From a virus: a stretch of 27,750 nt of DNA. Shown in pieces: positions 20,788 to 26,864 of the stretch. Both the position numbers and the translations under genes were made by a program. Within the stretch, counting starts at the first letter, position 1. Every line of letters starts with the position of its first letter. The DNA lies in the IMG/VR virus record IMGVR_UViG_3300037011_000287, positions 1 to 27,750 of that record, one strand, 5' to 3'. Below the pieces are notes generated by a model. That model was given only the letters and a program-made list of their open reading frames with translations, was not told where the DNA came from and made no database searches.

Positions 20788-22395
20788 TCACGCGTACTGC
20801 GCGACATAGCTCCCACTTCCCATCACGTAGTCCGCGATCGTCGCCGTCACCCGGGCCGCCTCCGGCGCCGCCTCGCAGCTCCACGCCAGCGAGTACACGG
20901 TGTCATCGTGCCCGGATTGCGTGCCCCACTTCCAGATGCCGGCGCTCCGCCCGTACTCGAAGTTCAGCAGCTCGCTCTTGAGCAGCCCCGGCTGCCGCTT
21001 GCGTGGGTCGAAGCCACAGTCTTGCGGGTAGCCGATCCGCCGCTCGTTGAACAAGCGATACAGGCCGTTGAAAAGCTGCCTCTGGTGCGGGCTACTGGGG
21101 CTTGCCAGCTCCGCCCGCCGCACCTTCCCCACCAGGTCCACGCAGTTGAAGTACTCCATGCGCGTCTCGCACCCGAGAGGTCCGCAGATCGCCGCGAGCT
21201 CCCGGAACGCCGCCAGGATCTCCGCCTCCTCCCCGGTCTCGAACACCCACACCCGGATCACCCGGTACTGCTCCACGCCCGCCCCGCCGTTGCCTCCCCC
21301 CAGCCCGCCGTTCCGCGTCCCTCTCTGTGTCTCTGTGTTCTCTGTGTCAAAGCCTTTGCCTCTGCCTGCCTGCTCCCTCGGGCTGAACTTCGCCGTCGCC
21401 GTCAGCACGCTCCGGTCCCCCGTGGCCGACACTCCGGCTCTGTCCAGTCCCGCGCCGATGACGCAGTCCCAGCCCCCGAAGCCCCACTCCCTGATCCGCT
21501 CCTGGAGGTCGGCGTGGCTATAGCACTCCGCATACTCCATGGCCGCGGCGCCCAGGGCCTGCGCCTCGAACAGCTTCTGACCGAGCCCGGCCCACAGGTT
21601 GCGGTGCAGGGCATCGAACTCCGCCGGCGTCAGCTCCGCCCGCTGCTGCTGCGCCAGCTTGATACCCCAGGCCGTCCGATGCTCCTCCGAGTAGTCAAAC
21701 AGGATGTGCGGCTCATCTCGGGCGAGCCAGAGCCGCCACACCGGGTTGTCCAGCTCCGGCGATCCGGCCTGCGTCGAGATCGCCACCTGCGAGCCTCGCA
21801 TCTCCGTCTGCGCCCGCAGGTAGTTGTACGCCCGGATGTCCGCCACCGCGTGTAGCTCGTCAACCATCAAAAGGGACGGCACCGCGATCCCCTGTACCGT
21901 TCGGTAGTTACAGGGTAGGCAGGTGATCTCATTGCCCAGCTCAGGGATGGTCAGCGTCCGCTTCCCGATCTGGTCCTCTGCCACCCAGCCTCCCAGCCGT
22001 GGAGAATTGCGTAAAAAGCCGACGATCTCGTCATAGATAATCGAGGCCGCCTGCTCTTTCGAGTTGGCAAGGATCACGGACTTCTGCTTCGTGAAACACA
22101 TCGCCCGGTGGGCTCCCAGCAGGGACACCCCCAGCGACTTCCCTTCGCGCTTGGGCCAGGACGCCACCACGATTTTTTTGGCCAGGTCCCCGTTCGGGTC
22201 CCGGGCCGTCGCCCCCCGCAGCCACTCTTTCTGATGCGCGTCGAGCCGCAGGGACCCCATGAGGCCGGTGTCGGGCCGCTGAATGTGAACGACTTCCTCC
22301 GCCCAGGCGACGATGTCCTCCTTCCACCGCGCGAGCAGCCGCTTCCGTTCTGCCCGATCATCTCGCCCCTGTGTCGCCGTTGCCGTCCCCATCAT
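20788..22395 (-). CDS. terL: Terminase large subunit (about 535 aa)
   Basis: DNA-packaging ATPase and nuclease. It starts MMGTATATQG with GGAGGG just upstream; the second ATG (22392) has the better spacing. The ATPase has an adenine/Walker A region VVASWPKREGKSLGV (about residues 77-90), Walker B LLMVDELHA (175-183) and coupling motif AISTQAGSP (205-213). The RNase H-like nuclease has GAGLDRAG (315-321, first Asp), EYFNCVDL (414-421) and GHDDTVYSLAW (495-505, last Asp). The VDELH signature places it with Terminase_1-type large subunits. Residues about 341-374 are a repeat-encoded insert (TENTETQRGTRNGGLGG) between two nuclease strands. All catalytic residues appear retained. Confidence 0.95.
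   Translation of the reverse strand: MMGTATATQGRDDRAERKRLLARWKEDIVAWAEEVVHIQRPDTGLMGSLRLDAHQKEWLRGATARDPNGDLAKKIVVASWPKREGKSLGVSLLGAHRAMCFTKQKSVILANSKEQAASIIYDEIVGFLRNSPRLGGWVAEDQIGKRTLTIPELGNEITCLPCNYRTVQGIAVPSLLMVDELHAVADIRAYNYLRAQTEMRGSQVAISTQAGSPELDNPVWRLWLARDEPHILFDYSEEHRTAWGIKLAQQQRAELTPAEFDALHRNLWAGLGQKLFEAQALGAAAMEYAECYSHADLQERIREWGFGGWDCVIGAGLDRAGVSATGDRSVLTATAKFSPREQAGRGKGFDTENTETQRGTRNGGLGGGNGGAGVEQYRVIRVWVFETGEEAEILAAFRELAAICGPLGCETRMEYFNCVDLVGKVRRAELASPSSPHQRQLFNGLYRLFNERRIGYPQDCGFDPRKRQPGLLKSELLNFEYGRSAGIWKWGTQSGHDDTVYSLAWSCEAAPEAARVTATIADYVMGSGSYVAQYA
21306..21360 (-). repeat. Dispersed purine-rich repeat translated inside TerL nuclease domain
   Basis: CACAGAG-type copy encoding FDTENTETQRGTRNGG, in frame, between the strands TATAKFSP and YRVIRVWVFETG. 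Confidence 0.88.
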
Positions 22396-22399
22396 TCCC

Positions 22400-22472
22400 T
22401 CCGTTCTCAGCGTCCGTTCTCCGCGTTCTCCGCGTCATTTGCGCTCACGCGTGAGCGCGAGCGTTGAAGCCG
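22400..22472 (-). repeat. Dispersed purine-rich repeat interrupted by a perfect palindrome
   Basis: Copy upstream of TerL. Where others run straight into the AACGCAGAGA end, this one contains the 18-bp palindrome at 22441-22458. Confidence 0.8.
22441..22458. repeat. Perfect 18-bp palindrome GCGCTCACGCGTGAGCGC upstream of terL
   Basis: Fully self-complementary with no loop, about 45 nt before the TerL start. A near-match, GCTCACGCGTAAGC, is at 24785-24798. It could be a protein-binding site or another inserted palindrome. Confidence 0.75.
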
Positions 22473-22498
22473 TCGCCGCCCCCCCCCCAGAACGCAAA

Positions 22499-22529
22499 GC
22501 GCGCCCAGGGATGCCCAACCTGGACGCGC
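22499..22529 (-). terminator. Possible intrinsic-like terminator after the 22554-22931 gene
   Basis: GCGCGCCCAGG and CCTGGACGCGC (11-bp stem, one mismatch, 9-nt loop). On the minus strand it is followed by TTTGCGTT, a weak U-tract. A G-run (22481-22489) lies further downstream. Confidence 0.45.
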
Positions 22530-22553
22530 TGTGAAAGTCGCTTGCCCCAGAGC

Positions 22554-22931
22554 TTAGTTCACGCAGATCAGCTTGTCAAGTACAAGTTTGAACCCCTGAA
22601 CCTCCGCGATCGTGAACTCCACGCCCGGCTTCTCACTCATTACCTGCTTCAGCCGGCGCAGGATCGCCTGCACCATCGCCTTCTCCACCTGGCAGCCCGT
22701 GAGTTGACCGCACCCCGCCGAGCCCCCGACCCCATCGCCCTTGAGCATGTTGCCGGCCTCGCGTTGTGATGCGGCGCTGGCCTCGATGCTCTGCAGCCAG
22801 TCCCCCAGCTCCCAGTACTCCGGCGCCTCCACGGCCAGGGCCCGGCTCAGGCGCCGTTCCCGCAGCCACTGCGCCCGAAACAGCGCCTGTGTCTTCAGCC
22901 TGCGATCCTCGATCCGCCCTGGCGTCTCCAT
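22554..22931 (-). CDS. Small unknown protein upstream of TerL (125 aa)
   Basis: Start METPGRIEDRRLKTQALFRA follows AAAGGCGGG; an alternative ATG at 22991 (MANGQRRM) would read through a REP-like palindrome and has poor spacing. The protein is highly charged and helical (FRAQWLRERRLSRALAVEA, AMVQAILRRLKQVMSEKPGVEF), with a Gly-rich centre containing two cysteines (GGSAGCGQLTGCQVEK). Adjacency to TerL suggests a packaging or regulatory role, for instance an alternative small-terminase candidate, but no HTH is recognised. Confidence 0.6.
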   Translation of the reverse strand: METPGRIEDRRLKTQALFRAQWLRERRLSRALAVEAPEYWELGDWLQSIEASAASQREAGNMLKGDGVGGSAGCGQLTGCQVEKAMVQAILRRLKQVMSEKPGVEFTIAEVQGFKLVLDKLICVN

Positions 22932-22948
22932 CCGGTTCCCGCCTTTCT

Positions 22949-22972
22949 GTAGCATGACCGTCTCGGTCATGC
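22949..22972. repeat. REP-like palindrome (GTAG head, GCATGACCG stem)
   Basis: GTAG overlaps a 9-bp perfect stem GCATGACCG/CGGTCATGC with loop TCT, followed by GCCGTTGG. A degenerate copy is at 26668-26697. Confidence 0.85.
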
Positions 22973-22996
22973 GCCGTTGGCCATTCGCCATCCCCC

Positions 22997-23239
22997 TCAC
23001 TGCAAGCCTCCCCCGCGCCCGTGGGCCGCACAGGTGCCCGACGTGATGACAGAGCAGGAGTGGCAAGCCTCCCCCGCTTCCTCCTCCGCGTGCAGCAGAT
23101 GTGGGACCTCTTCCCAGGCCGCCTCGCGATAGACATGATGGCCCCGCTCCATGTTGCCCAGGGCGATCTGCAGGAGCCTCTCCGGCGCGACGCCTTCCGC
23201 GATCTGTCTCACGCCCTCCAGCTTCTCCTTCAGCTCCAC
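22997..23239 (-). CDS. Small protein with C-terminal cysteine/histidine knuckle (80 aa, GTG start)
   Basis: A GTG start at 23239 lies one base from the stop of the upstream gene, with GGAGG 9 nt upstream (within that gene). The sequence VELKEKLEGVRQIAEGVAPERLLQIAL is a helical N-terminus, followed by GNMERGHHVYREAAWEEVPHLL. The C-terminus has CHSCSVITSGTCAAHGRG, a possible C-x2-C-x8-C-x2-H metal-binding knuckle. Longer ATG starts at 23284 overlap the upstream coding sequence and are less likely. Function is unknown; a small zinc-binding regulator is conceivable. Confidence 0.58.
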   Translation of the reverse strand: MELKEKLEGVRQIAEGVAPERLLQIALGNMERGHHVYREAAWEEVPHLLHAEEEAGEACHSCSVITSGTCAAHGRGGGLQ

Positions 23240-23240
23240 C

Positions 23241-24239
23241 CTACCCCACCTCCCCCGTCGCCACATACCGCCCGAAGACCTCAAACTGCCCAGTGGCGCT
23301 CAAAAACTCCGCCATCAGCTCCCCGGCCCCAAGCCTCGCCTCCGTCACGACCCCGTTCGGCATCAACCTACGCCCATGCTCATCCGACAGCATTCTGCCG
23401 ATCCCGGTGTAAGATGTCTCCAGACCATGACTACCGTCCCCGCCATCCCCGCCGTCCGCCTTCGCCTCCCCATCCCTCGCCGTCTCCGCCGTTCTTTGCG
23501 GCTGTGCCGTCCCCTGCGTTCTCTGCGTCTCTGCGCTGGCCTTTGCCGTCGCCTTCCCCTTCCCTCTGCAGGCCTTCTCCACCGCGCTCGACGCCACTTC
23601 CAGCCCCAGCAGCTTCGGCACCTCCCCCCACGTCTTGCCTTCCGCCCTCAGCTTCTTCACCACTTCCCGCACGCTCAGTCCCTCGCATCCCTCCGGGCAG
23701 TTCTCCCCCAGCGCCTCCGCCGCATCCTCATCCCAGATTCCTCGCCTGACCCGCGGCCCTCCCCTGGCCACCGTCGCCAGCTTCGATACGATGCTGCTCA
23801 CTGTGCATCCCATCTCCCTCGAGATCGAATTGGCGGAGTCCCCTGCAGCGATCCTACGCTGCACCCATTCCAGGAGCTTTTCCTCCTTCGGCGTCCCCAC
23901 TCTCTCCACTCTGGCCGGCTCCACCGTCTCCGACGCCGGCCGATTCCACTTGATCGTCCCACCCATTGGCATCTCCTTCTCCTCCCTTCCCGTCGTCTCT
24001 GCGCTCTTCGCGGCCGTTTCCGTTCTCTGCGTCTCTGCGTTGAAGCCTTCGCCTTCCCCATCCCACAGTCGCTGCATCCTCCCCCGCCATTCCTCCTCTG
24101 TCTCATGCCTCTCGCACTGTTCCTTCACGCACCGCTGCGGGTTCGGCTCCTTCCCCCGGGTATTGCACCAGTACCTCGTGGGCCTCCCGGCCCGCGAGTC
24201 CTTCTTTTCCAGCGATCTGCACATGCCCGCCTCGCCCAT
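23241..24239 (-). CDS. HTH protein fused in frame to a Cys-rich leader, carrying two repeat insertions (332 aa)
   Basis: ATG at 24239 overlaps the TGA of the ASCH gene (TGATG). Residues 1-60 contain a Cys pattern (MCRSLEKKD, RYWCNTRGKEPNPQRCVKEQC) that could bind metal. Residues about 62-83 are repeat-encoded (FNAETQRTETAAKSAE). Residue 90 is an internal ATG (MPMGGTIKWNRP) with a strong GGGAGGAGAAGGAG just before it, so two proteins may be made. Residues about 115-150 look like a helix-turn-helix (KLLEWVQRRIAAGDSANSI, SREMGCTVSSIVSKLATVA), and a second helical motif follows (VREVVKKLRAEGKTWGEVPKLLG). Residues about 231-251 are a second repeat insert (ASAETQRTQGTAQPQRTA). DNA binding is likely; target unknown. 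Confidence 0.62.
   Translation of the reverse strand: MGEAGMCRSLEKKDSRAGRPTRYWCNTRGKEPNPQRCVKEQCERHETEEEWRGRMQRLWDGEGEGFNAETQRTETAAKSAETTGREEKEMPMGGTIKWNRPASETVEPARVERVGTPKEEKLLEWVQRRIAAGDSANSISREMGCTVSSIVSKLATVARGGPRVRRGIWDEDAAEALGENCPEGCEGLSVREVVKKLRAEGKTWGEVPKLLGLEVASSAVEKACRGKGKATAKASAETQRTQGTAQPQRTAETARDGEAKADGGDGGDGSHGLETSYTGIGRMLSDEHGRRLMPNGVVTEARLGAGELMAEFLSATGQFEVFGRYVATGEVG
23487..23548 (-). repeat. Dispersed purine-rich repeat translated inside the HTH protein (second copy)
   Basis: Encodes AETQRTQGTAQPQRTAETA between the second helical motif and the C-terminal domain, without breaking the frame. Confidence 0.85.
23970..23990 (-). promoter_or_regulatory. Strong internal ribosome-binding site and ATG in the HTH gene
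   Basis: GGGAGGAGAAGGAG directly precedes ATG at 23972. It would yield a 243-aa HTH protein without the Cys-rich leader and first repeat copy. Confidence 0.6.
23991..24053 (-). repeat. Dispersed purine-rich repeat translated between leader and HTH parts
   Basis: Full copy (core AACGCAGAGACGCAGAGA). It probably sat between two separate genes; because it has no stop in this frame it now joins them. Confidence 0.85.
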
Positions 24240-24847
24240 CAGCGCATCGCCTCCGGCAAGTCCAGACATCCTTGCTTGCCGCCCAACACATCCCCCATCC
24301 CACCATCCCAGTTCCACAGCCGCCGTCCTCCTCGCACCGGCACGGGCGGATCGAGCATCTCGACCACCTCCAGTTCCCAGGCCCACCGCCCATAGGACCA
24401 ATCGCCCAAAAACTTCTCCTGGTCGCCGATCAGCAACCCATATTCCCCATGGCTCACACGGTAATCAGCAGCGTTGGTGCTGACGCACCGCACGAATCGA
24501 CACACGCAAAGTATGACATCACGCGGCAGCCCCCATGGTCCAGTCTCCACCCCATGACGCTTCAGGATGTCCAGCAGGTCTCCGGTCTCATCATCGGCCC
24601 AGTCGTCCATCCGCGGCACCCGCAACGCCGCATGGATCGCCAGCAGGGAACCCGCGCAAAACCCAAGGGACGACGGCCGCCAGGACCGGGTCTCGAACCG
24701 CTTTTCTTTCCAGGCGACGAGCGACGCCCAGGGCTGCCATAGCGAGATTGCCTTCATGCCCGCTAAACTCCCTTCCGCCCATTCGCTCACGCGTAAGCCC
24801 ATTACCGGATTGACCGTCTCATCACACCACCCGATCGGGTTGCTCAT
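24239..24847 (-). CDS. ASCH-domain protein with DUF5131-like N-terminal stub (202 aa; core 172 aa from 24757)
   Basis: The core begins MKAISLWQPWASLVAWKEKRFETRSW (start 24757, AAGGGAG upstream), the canonical N-terminus of ASCH/PUA-like proteins, with the K-x-x-E-x-R signature in KEKRFETR. ASCH proteins bind RNA or modified nucleotides. Further typical elements are LLAIHAALRVP, GLPRDVILCVCRFVRC and HGEYGLLIGD...WELEVVEML. The frame extends upstream to MSNPIGWCDETVNPVMG, which has a better Shine-Dalgarno site (GGAGG, 8 nt) and resembles the first 16 residues of DUF5131 (phage Gp37/Gp68) proteins. So either a fusion after deletion, or two possible starts. TGATG couples it to the next gene. Confidence 0.82.
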   Translation of the reverse strand: MSNPIGWCDETVNPVMGLRVSEWAEGSLAGMKAISLWQPWASLVAWKEKRFETRSWRPSSLGFCAGSLLAIHAALRVPRMDDWADDETGDLLDILKRHGVETGPWGLPRDVILCVCRFVRCVSTNAADYRVSHGEYGLLIGDQEKFLGDWSYGRWAWELEVVEMLDPPVPVRGGRRLWNWDGGMGDVLGGKQGCLDLPEAMR

Positions 24848-24860
24848 GCCGTCTCCCTCC

Positions 24861-24892
24861 GTAGGCCCGACAATCCTGTCGGGCGCCGTTCC
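24861..24892. repeat. REP-like element identical to 19251-19282
   Basis: GTAG head, GCCCGACA/TGTCGGGC stem, loop ATCC, tail GCCGTTCC. The remaining part of the gap 24893-24984 is C/T-rich, with a GGGACC...GGTCC-type imperfect hairpin (CCGGGACCCCGCC / CTCGGGGTCC), and no gene seen. Confidence 0.9.
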
Positions 24893-24984
24893 TCCGTCCC
24901 CATCCTCACCGTCTCCCCGGCCCCCTCGAAGCCTTACCTCCCCCGGGACCCCGCCCCGCTCGGGGTCCTCCTCCTCTCCGGTCC

Positions 24985-25443
24985 CTACCCCGGCACGTCA
25001 TCCGGCCCCTCCATGTTCCGCCCGAGCTGCAGCTCCAGACTGACGATCGGGTCCGCCACAGCCAGCAACGCGACGCCGGTGATCGTCGGGTTTGCCAGCA
25101 GCGTTGCCGTGATGATCGCCACGCCTTCCTCGCGGCCCCTCACGAGGTCGCCCACGACCTCCGCATACACCCCGTCACTGGCCGAGTAGTCTGCCGGCGA
25201 CAGGTCCACGATGACCCCGGACTTCTTGACCGCCACGACCTTGAGCAGGCACTCCTCACCGACTTCGATCTGATCCACTGGCACCCACATGTTCTGTCTC
25301 AGCTCCTTCCAGATGCTGACGCGAAACCCGATCATCGGGTCTTTGCGCCTCGCGATGATCCATGCCAGTCCTATCCACACCCCCACCAGCGCCAGCCCAA
25401 GCCACAGCCATCCCACTGGCCACTCCTCCTTCCTCGTCTTCAT
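24985..25443 (-). CDS. Single-span membrane protein of unknown function (152 aa)
   Basis: A basic start (MKTRKEEWPVG) leads into a hydrophobic helix (WLWLGLALVGVWIGLAWII, about residues 12-31), followed by RRKDP, so the soluble part is predicted cytoplasmic or the protein is a signal-anchor type. The soluble domain is beta-rich (VPVDQIEVGEECLLKVVAVKKSGVIVDLSP, GVAIITATLLANPTITGVAL). ATG is preceded by GCGAGG from the end of the dispersed repeat, 5 nt away. The family is not recognised; phage accessory genes of this kind often act at the host membrane, but nothing specific is visible. Confidence 0.62.
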   Translation of the reverse strand: MKTRKEEWPVGWLWLGLALVGVWIGLAWIIARRKDPMIGFRVSIWKELRQNMWVPVDQIEVGEECLLKVVAVKKSGVIVDLSPADYSASDGVYAEVVGDLVRGREEGVAIITATLLANPTITGVALLAVADPIVSLELQLGRNMEGPDDVPG

Positions 25444-25449
25444 TCAGGC

Positions 25450-25510
25450 CTCGCCGTTCTCCGCGTCCGTTCTCTGCGCTCTCCGCGTCTCTGCGTTGAG
25501 GCCGTTGCCG
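25450..25510 (-). repeat. Dispersed purine-rich repeat
   Basis: Full copy (core AACGCAGAGACGCGGAGA) that starts right after the stop of the DUF4406-like gene. Its end supplies the GAGG ribosome site of the gene starting at 25443. Confidence 0.9.
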
Positions 25511-25840
25511 TTACCCCCTCAGCTCCTCCAGCGTCAGGTACACCCGGATGCCTTCCTCCCTCGCCGCCCGCACTTCGATGGCCGTCCCCTCGGACTGTTC
25601 CAGCCCGGGCCCCTGCACTAGGAGCACCGCGTCGCACCGTTCGAGCTGCGCGAGCCCGTTGCGCAGGTAGACCTCATCCGCCAGGTCGTAGGCCTCGAGG
25701 GGGTGCGTCATGGTGTGGGGGCAGATGACCTCATGCCCCAGCCGCAGGACCTCGACGGAGAGGTCCGCGGCGCGCCCGATGTTGGCTAGCACTTCCCCCG
25801 GCGTCGCCGCTCGATACGCCCCTGCGATGTACACCAGCAT
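25511..25840 (-). CDS. DUF4406 / nucleoside 2-deoxyribosyltransferase-like protein (109 aa)
   Basis: Start MLVYIAGAYRAATPGEVLAN with GGAGG 5 nt upstream; longer starts are rejected because they read through a REP-like palindrome. The family pattern is visible: YIAGAYR at the N-terminus, N-I-x-R-A helix, LRLGHEVICPHTMTHPL, a central D in LERCDAVLLVQGPG, and EGTAIEVRAAREEGIRVY, with the Glu of the TAxEV motif in the usual catalytic position of 2-deoxyribosyltransferases. Such proteins are common in phages and may act on nucleosides or bind nucleotides; substrate unknown. Small size matches DUF4406. Confidence 0.83.
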   Translation of the reverse strand: MLVYIAGAYRAATPGEVLANIGRAADLSVEVLRLGHEVICPHTMTHPLEAYDLADEVYLRNGLAQLERCDAVLLVQGPGLEQSEGTAIEVRAAREEGIRVYLTLEELRG

Positions 25841-25851
25841 GGCACCCTCCG

Positions 25852-25876
25852 GTAGCGACAGGTCACCAGACCTGTC
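25852..25876. repeat. REP-like palindrome (GTAG head, GACAGGTC stem)
   Basis: GTAG-C followed by GACAGGTC-ACCA-GACCTGTC, same stem and loop as 15051-15074. It lies between the small-terminase-like gene and the DUF4406-like gene. Confidence 0.85.
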
Positions 25877-25911
25877 ATGTGGGCCAGCCAATCCTGCCCT
25901 TCCGCCGTCCC

Positions 25912-26652
25912 TCAGGCCTCGCCGTTCTCCGCGGCCTTTCTCTGCGCTCTCCGCGTCTCTGCGTTGGCCGTTGCCGTCCCCGCCGTCCCGTCCTCCACCT
26001 CGAACTCCCCTTCCAGCATCGTCTGCTGCCCTGCCTCTCTCCGTTCCCGAAGCTCCTCCTCCACCTCCGCAAACAGGTCCAGCATCCCCTGCAGCGGCGA
26101 TCCGGCGCGCGTGAGCCGCAGTCTCGACTGCGCCGCCGGCGTCAGCCCGAGCTTCTCCGCGTAGTTCAGAGCGGCTGCATCTACCCGCATCCGCATCTCC
26201 CAGATCGCCGAGGGATGCAACCCATCGGAGGTGTCCTTGCGGAACAGCCCGTCCATCTGCACGTGCTTGTCAATGACCTCCAGCAAGACGATCAACTTCC
26301 CGTAGGCGCGCACCTGATCCTGGGCCAGGGGGGTGATATGCTCCGCGGCGGTGACCCGCGCGATGACCTCCTCCGTTGCCCGGGCCGCCTGGATGCAGAG
26401 CCCTCCGGGCGAGAACTCATCACACAAGTGCGAGACCAGGCAGATGTCGCATCCCGGCGCCATGCCGGTCTCCATCATCCGGTACAGGCCATGGGACGTG
26501 CTGCGCGCGGAGATCACCGCGAGCCCCTCGGCTGTCTTGGGCCCACCGCCGCGGTTCCCCCCGGGGTCCCCGACCCGCCGCCCCGTCCGCCCCGTGCTCG
26601 CCCGCGAGCGCATGGGGACTTCCTGCTCCTGATCCTGCTCGTCATCGAACAT
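25912..26652 (-). CDS. Probable terminase small subunit, P27-like (246 aa)
   Basis: Recognises phage DNA for packaging if correctly assigned. ATG at 26652 (MFDDEQDQEQEVPMRS) has GAGGGAG 8 nt upstream. After an acidic/basic N-terminus the segment GGGPKTAEGLAVISARSTSHGLYRM resembles the 'GPKTxEGKxxSxxNxxxHGLY' element of terminase-small-like phage proteins, followed by cysteines CDICLVSHLCDEFSPGGLC. The centre is helical (AQDQVRAYGKLIVLLEVIDKHVQ). The end, WEMRMRVDAAALNYAEKLGLTPAAQSRLRL, matches the P27-family C-terminus. The last 20 or so residues (TANAETRRAQRKAAENG) are encoded by the dispersed repeat. It is separated from TerL by about 3.5 kb. Confidence 0.68.
   Translation of the reverse strand: MFDDEQDQEQEVPMRSRASTGRTGRRVGDPGGNRGGGPKTAEGLAVISARSTSHGLYRMMETGMAPGCDICLVSHLCDEFSPGGLCIQAARATEEVIARVTAAEHITPLAQDQVRAYGKLIVLLEVIDKHVQMDGLFRKDTSDGLHPSAIWEMRMRVDAAALNYAEKLGLTPAAQSRLRLTRAGSPLQGMLDLFAEVEEELRERREAGQQTMLEGEFEVEDGTAGTATANAETRRAQRKAAENGEA
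25919..25976 (-). repeat. Dispersed purine-rich repeat translated as a C-terminus
   Basis: Full copy encoding NAETRRAQRKAAENGEA, then stop, in the small-terminase-like gene. Confidence 0.88.
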
Positions 26653-26667
26653 CACGCCGTCTCCCTC

Positions 26668-26697
26668 ATAGCATGACCGTCTCGCCCATGCGCCGTT
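26668..26697. repeat. Degenerate REP-like palindrome (ATAG head, GCATGACCG arm)
   Basis: Same left arm, loop TCT and GCGCCGTT tail as 22949-22980, but the right arm (CGCCCATGC) has lost pairing. It lies immediately upstream of the small-terminase-like start. Confidence 0.7.
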
Positions 26698-26710
26698 ACC
26701 GTCCCTCAAG

Positions 26711-26864
26711 CCTCGCCGTTCTCCGCGTCCGTTCTCCGCGCTCTCCGCGTCTCTGCGTTGAGGCCTTCCTCCCCCAAACCCCTCCCGCGCTCAAAGCCGC
26801 CCCCCTCCCCTCCCTCGCCCCCCGACCCCCCGACCGATTCGATGGGGGTGCCCCGGCCTCGCCG
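26711..26864 (-). repeat. Dispersed purine-rich repeat followed by C-rich spacer without a gene
   Basis: The repeat occupies 26711-26768 (core AACGCAGAGACGCGGAGA). The remainder up to the integrase stop is a C/T-skewed spacer; no ORF or hairpin of note was seen. Confidence 0.85.

Noticed and set aside
20625-20816. N-terminal extension of the portal to 20816
   Set aside because: The extra 64 codons are made of palindromic and direct-repeat DNA and overlap the TerL end; no portal-like sequence is present before 20624.
22481-22489. Run of C at 22481-22489 as a sequencing or frameshift signal
   Set aside because: It lies in a non-coding gap, so it does not affect a gene; noted only as a possible assembly-sensitive spot.
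8801-23548. CRISPR array interpretation of the regularly recurring purine-rich repeat
   Set aside because: Copies are separated by whole genes of variable length, not by uniform spacers, and the copies themselves differ. No cas genes are seen.
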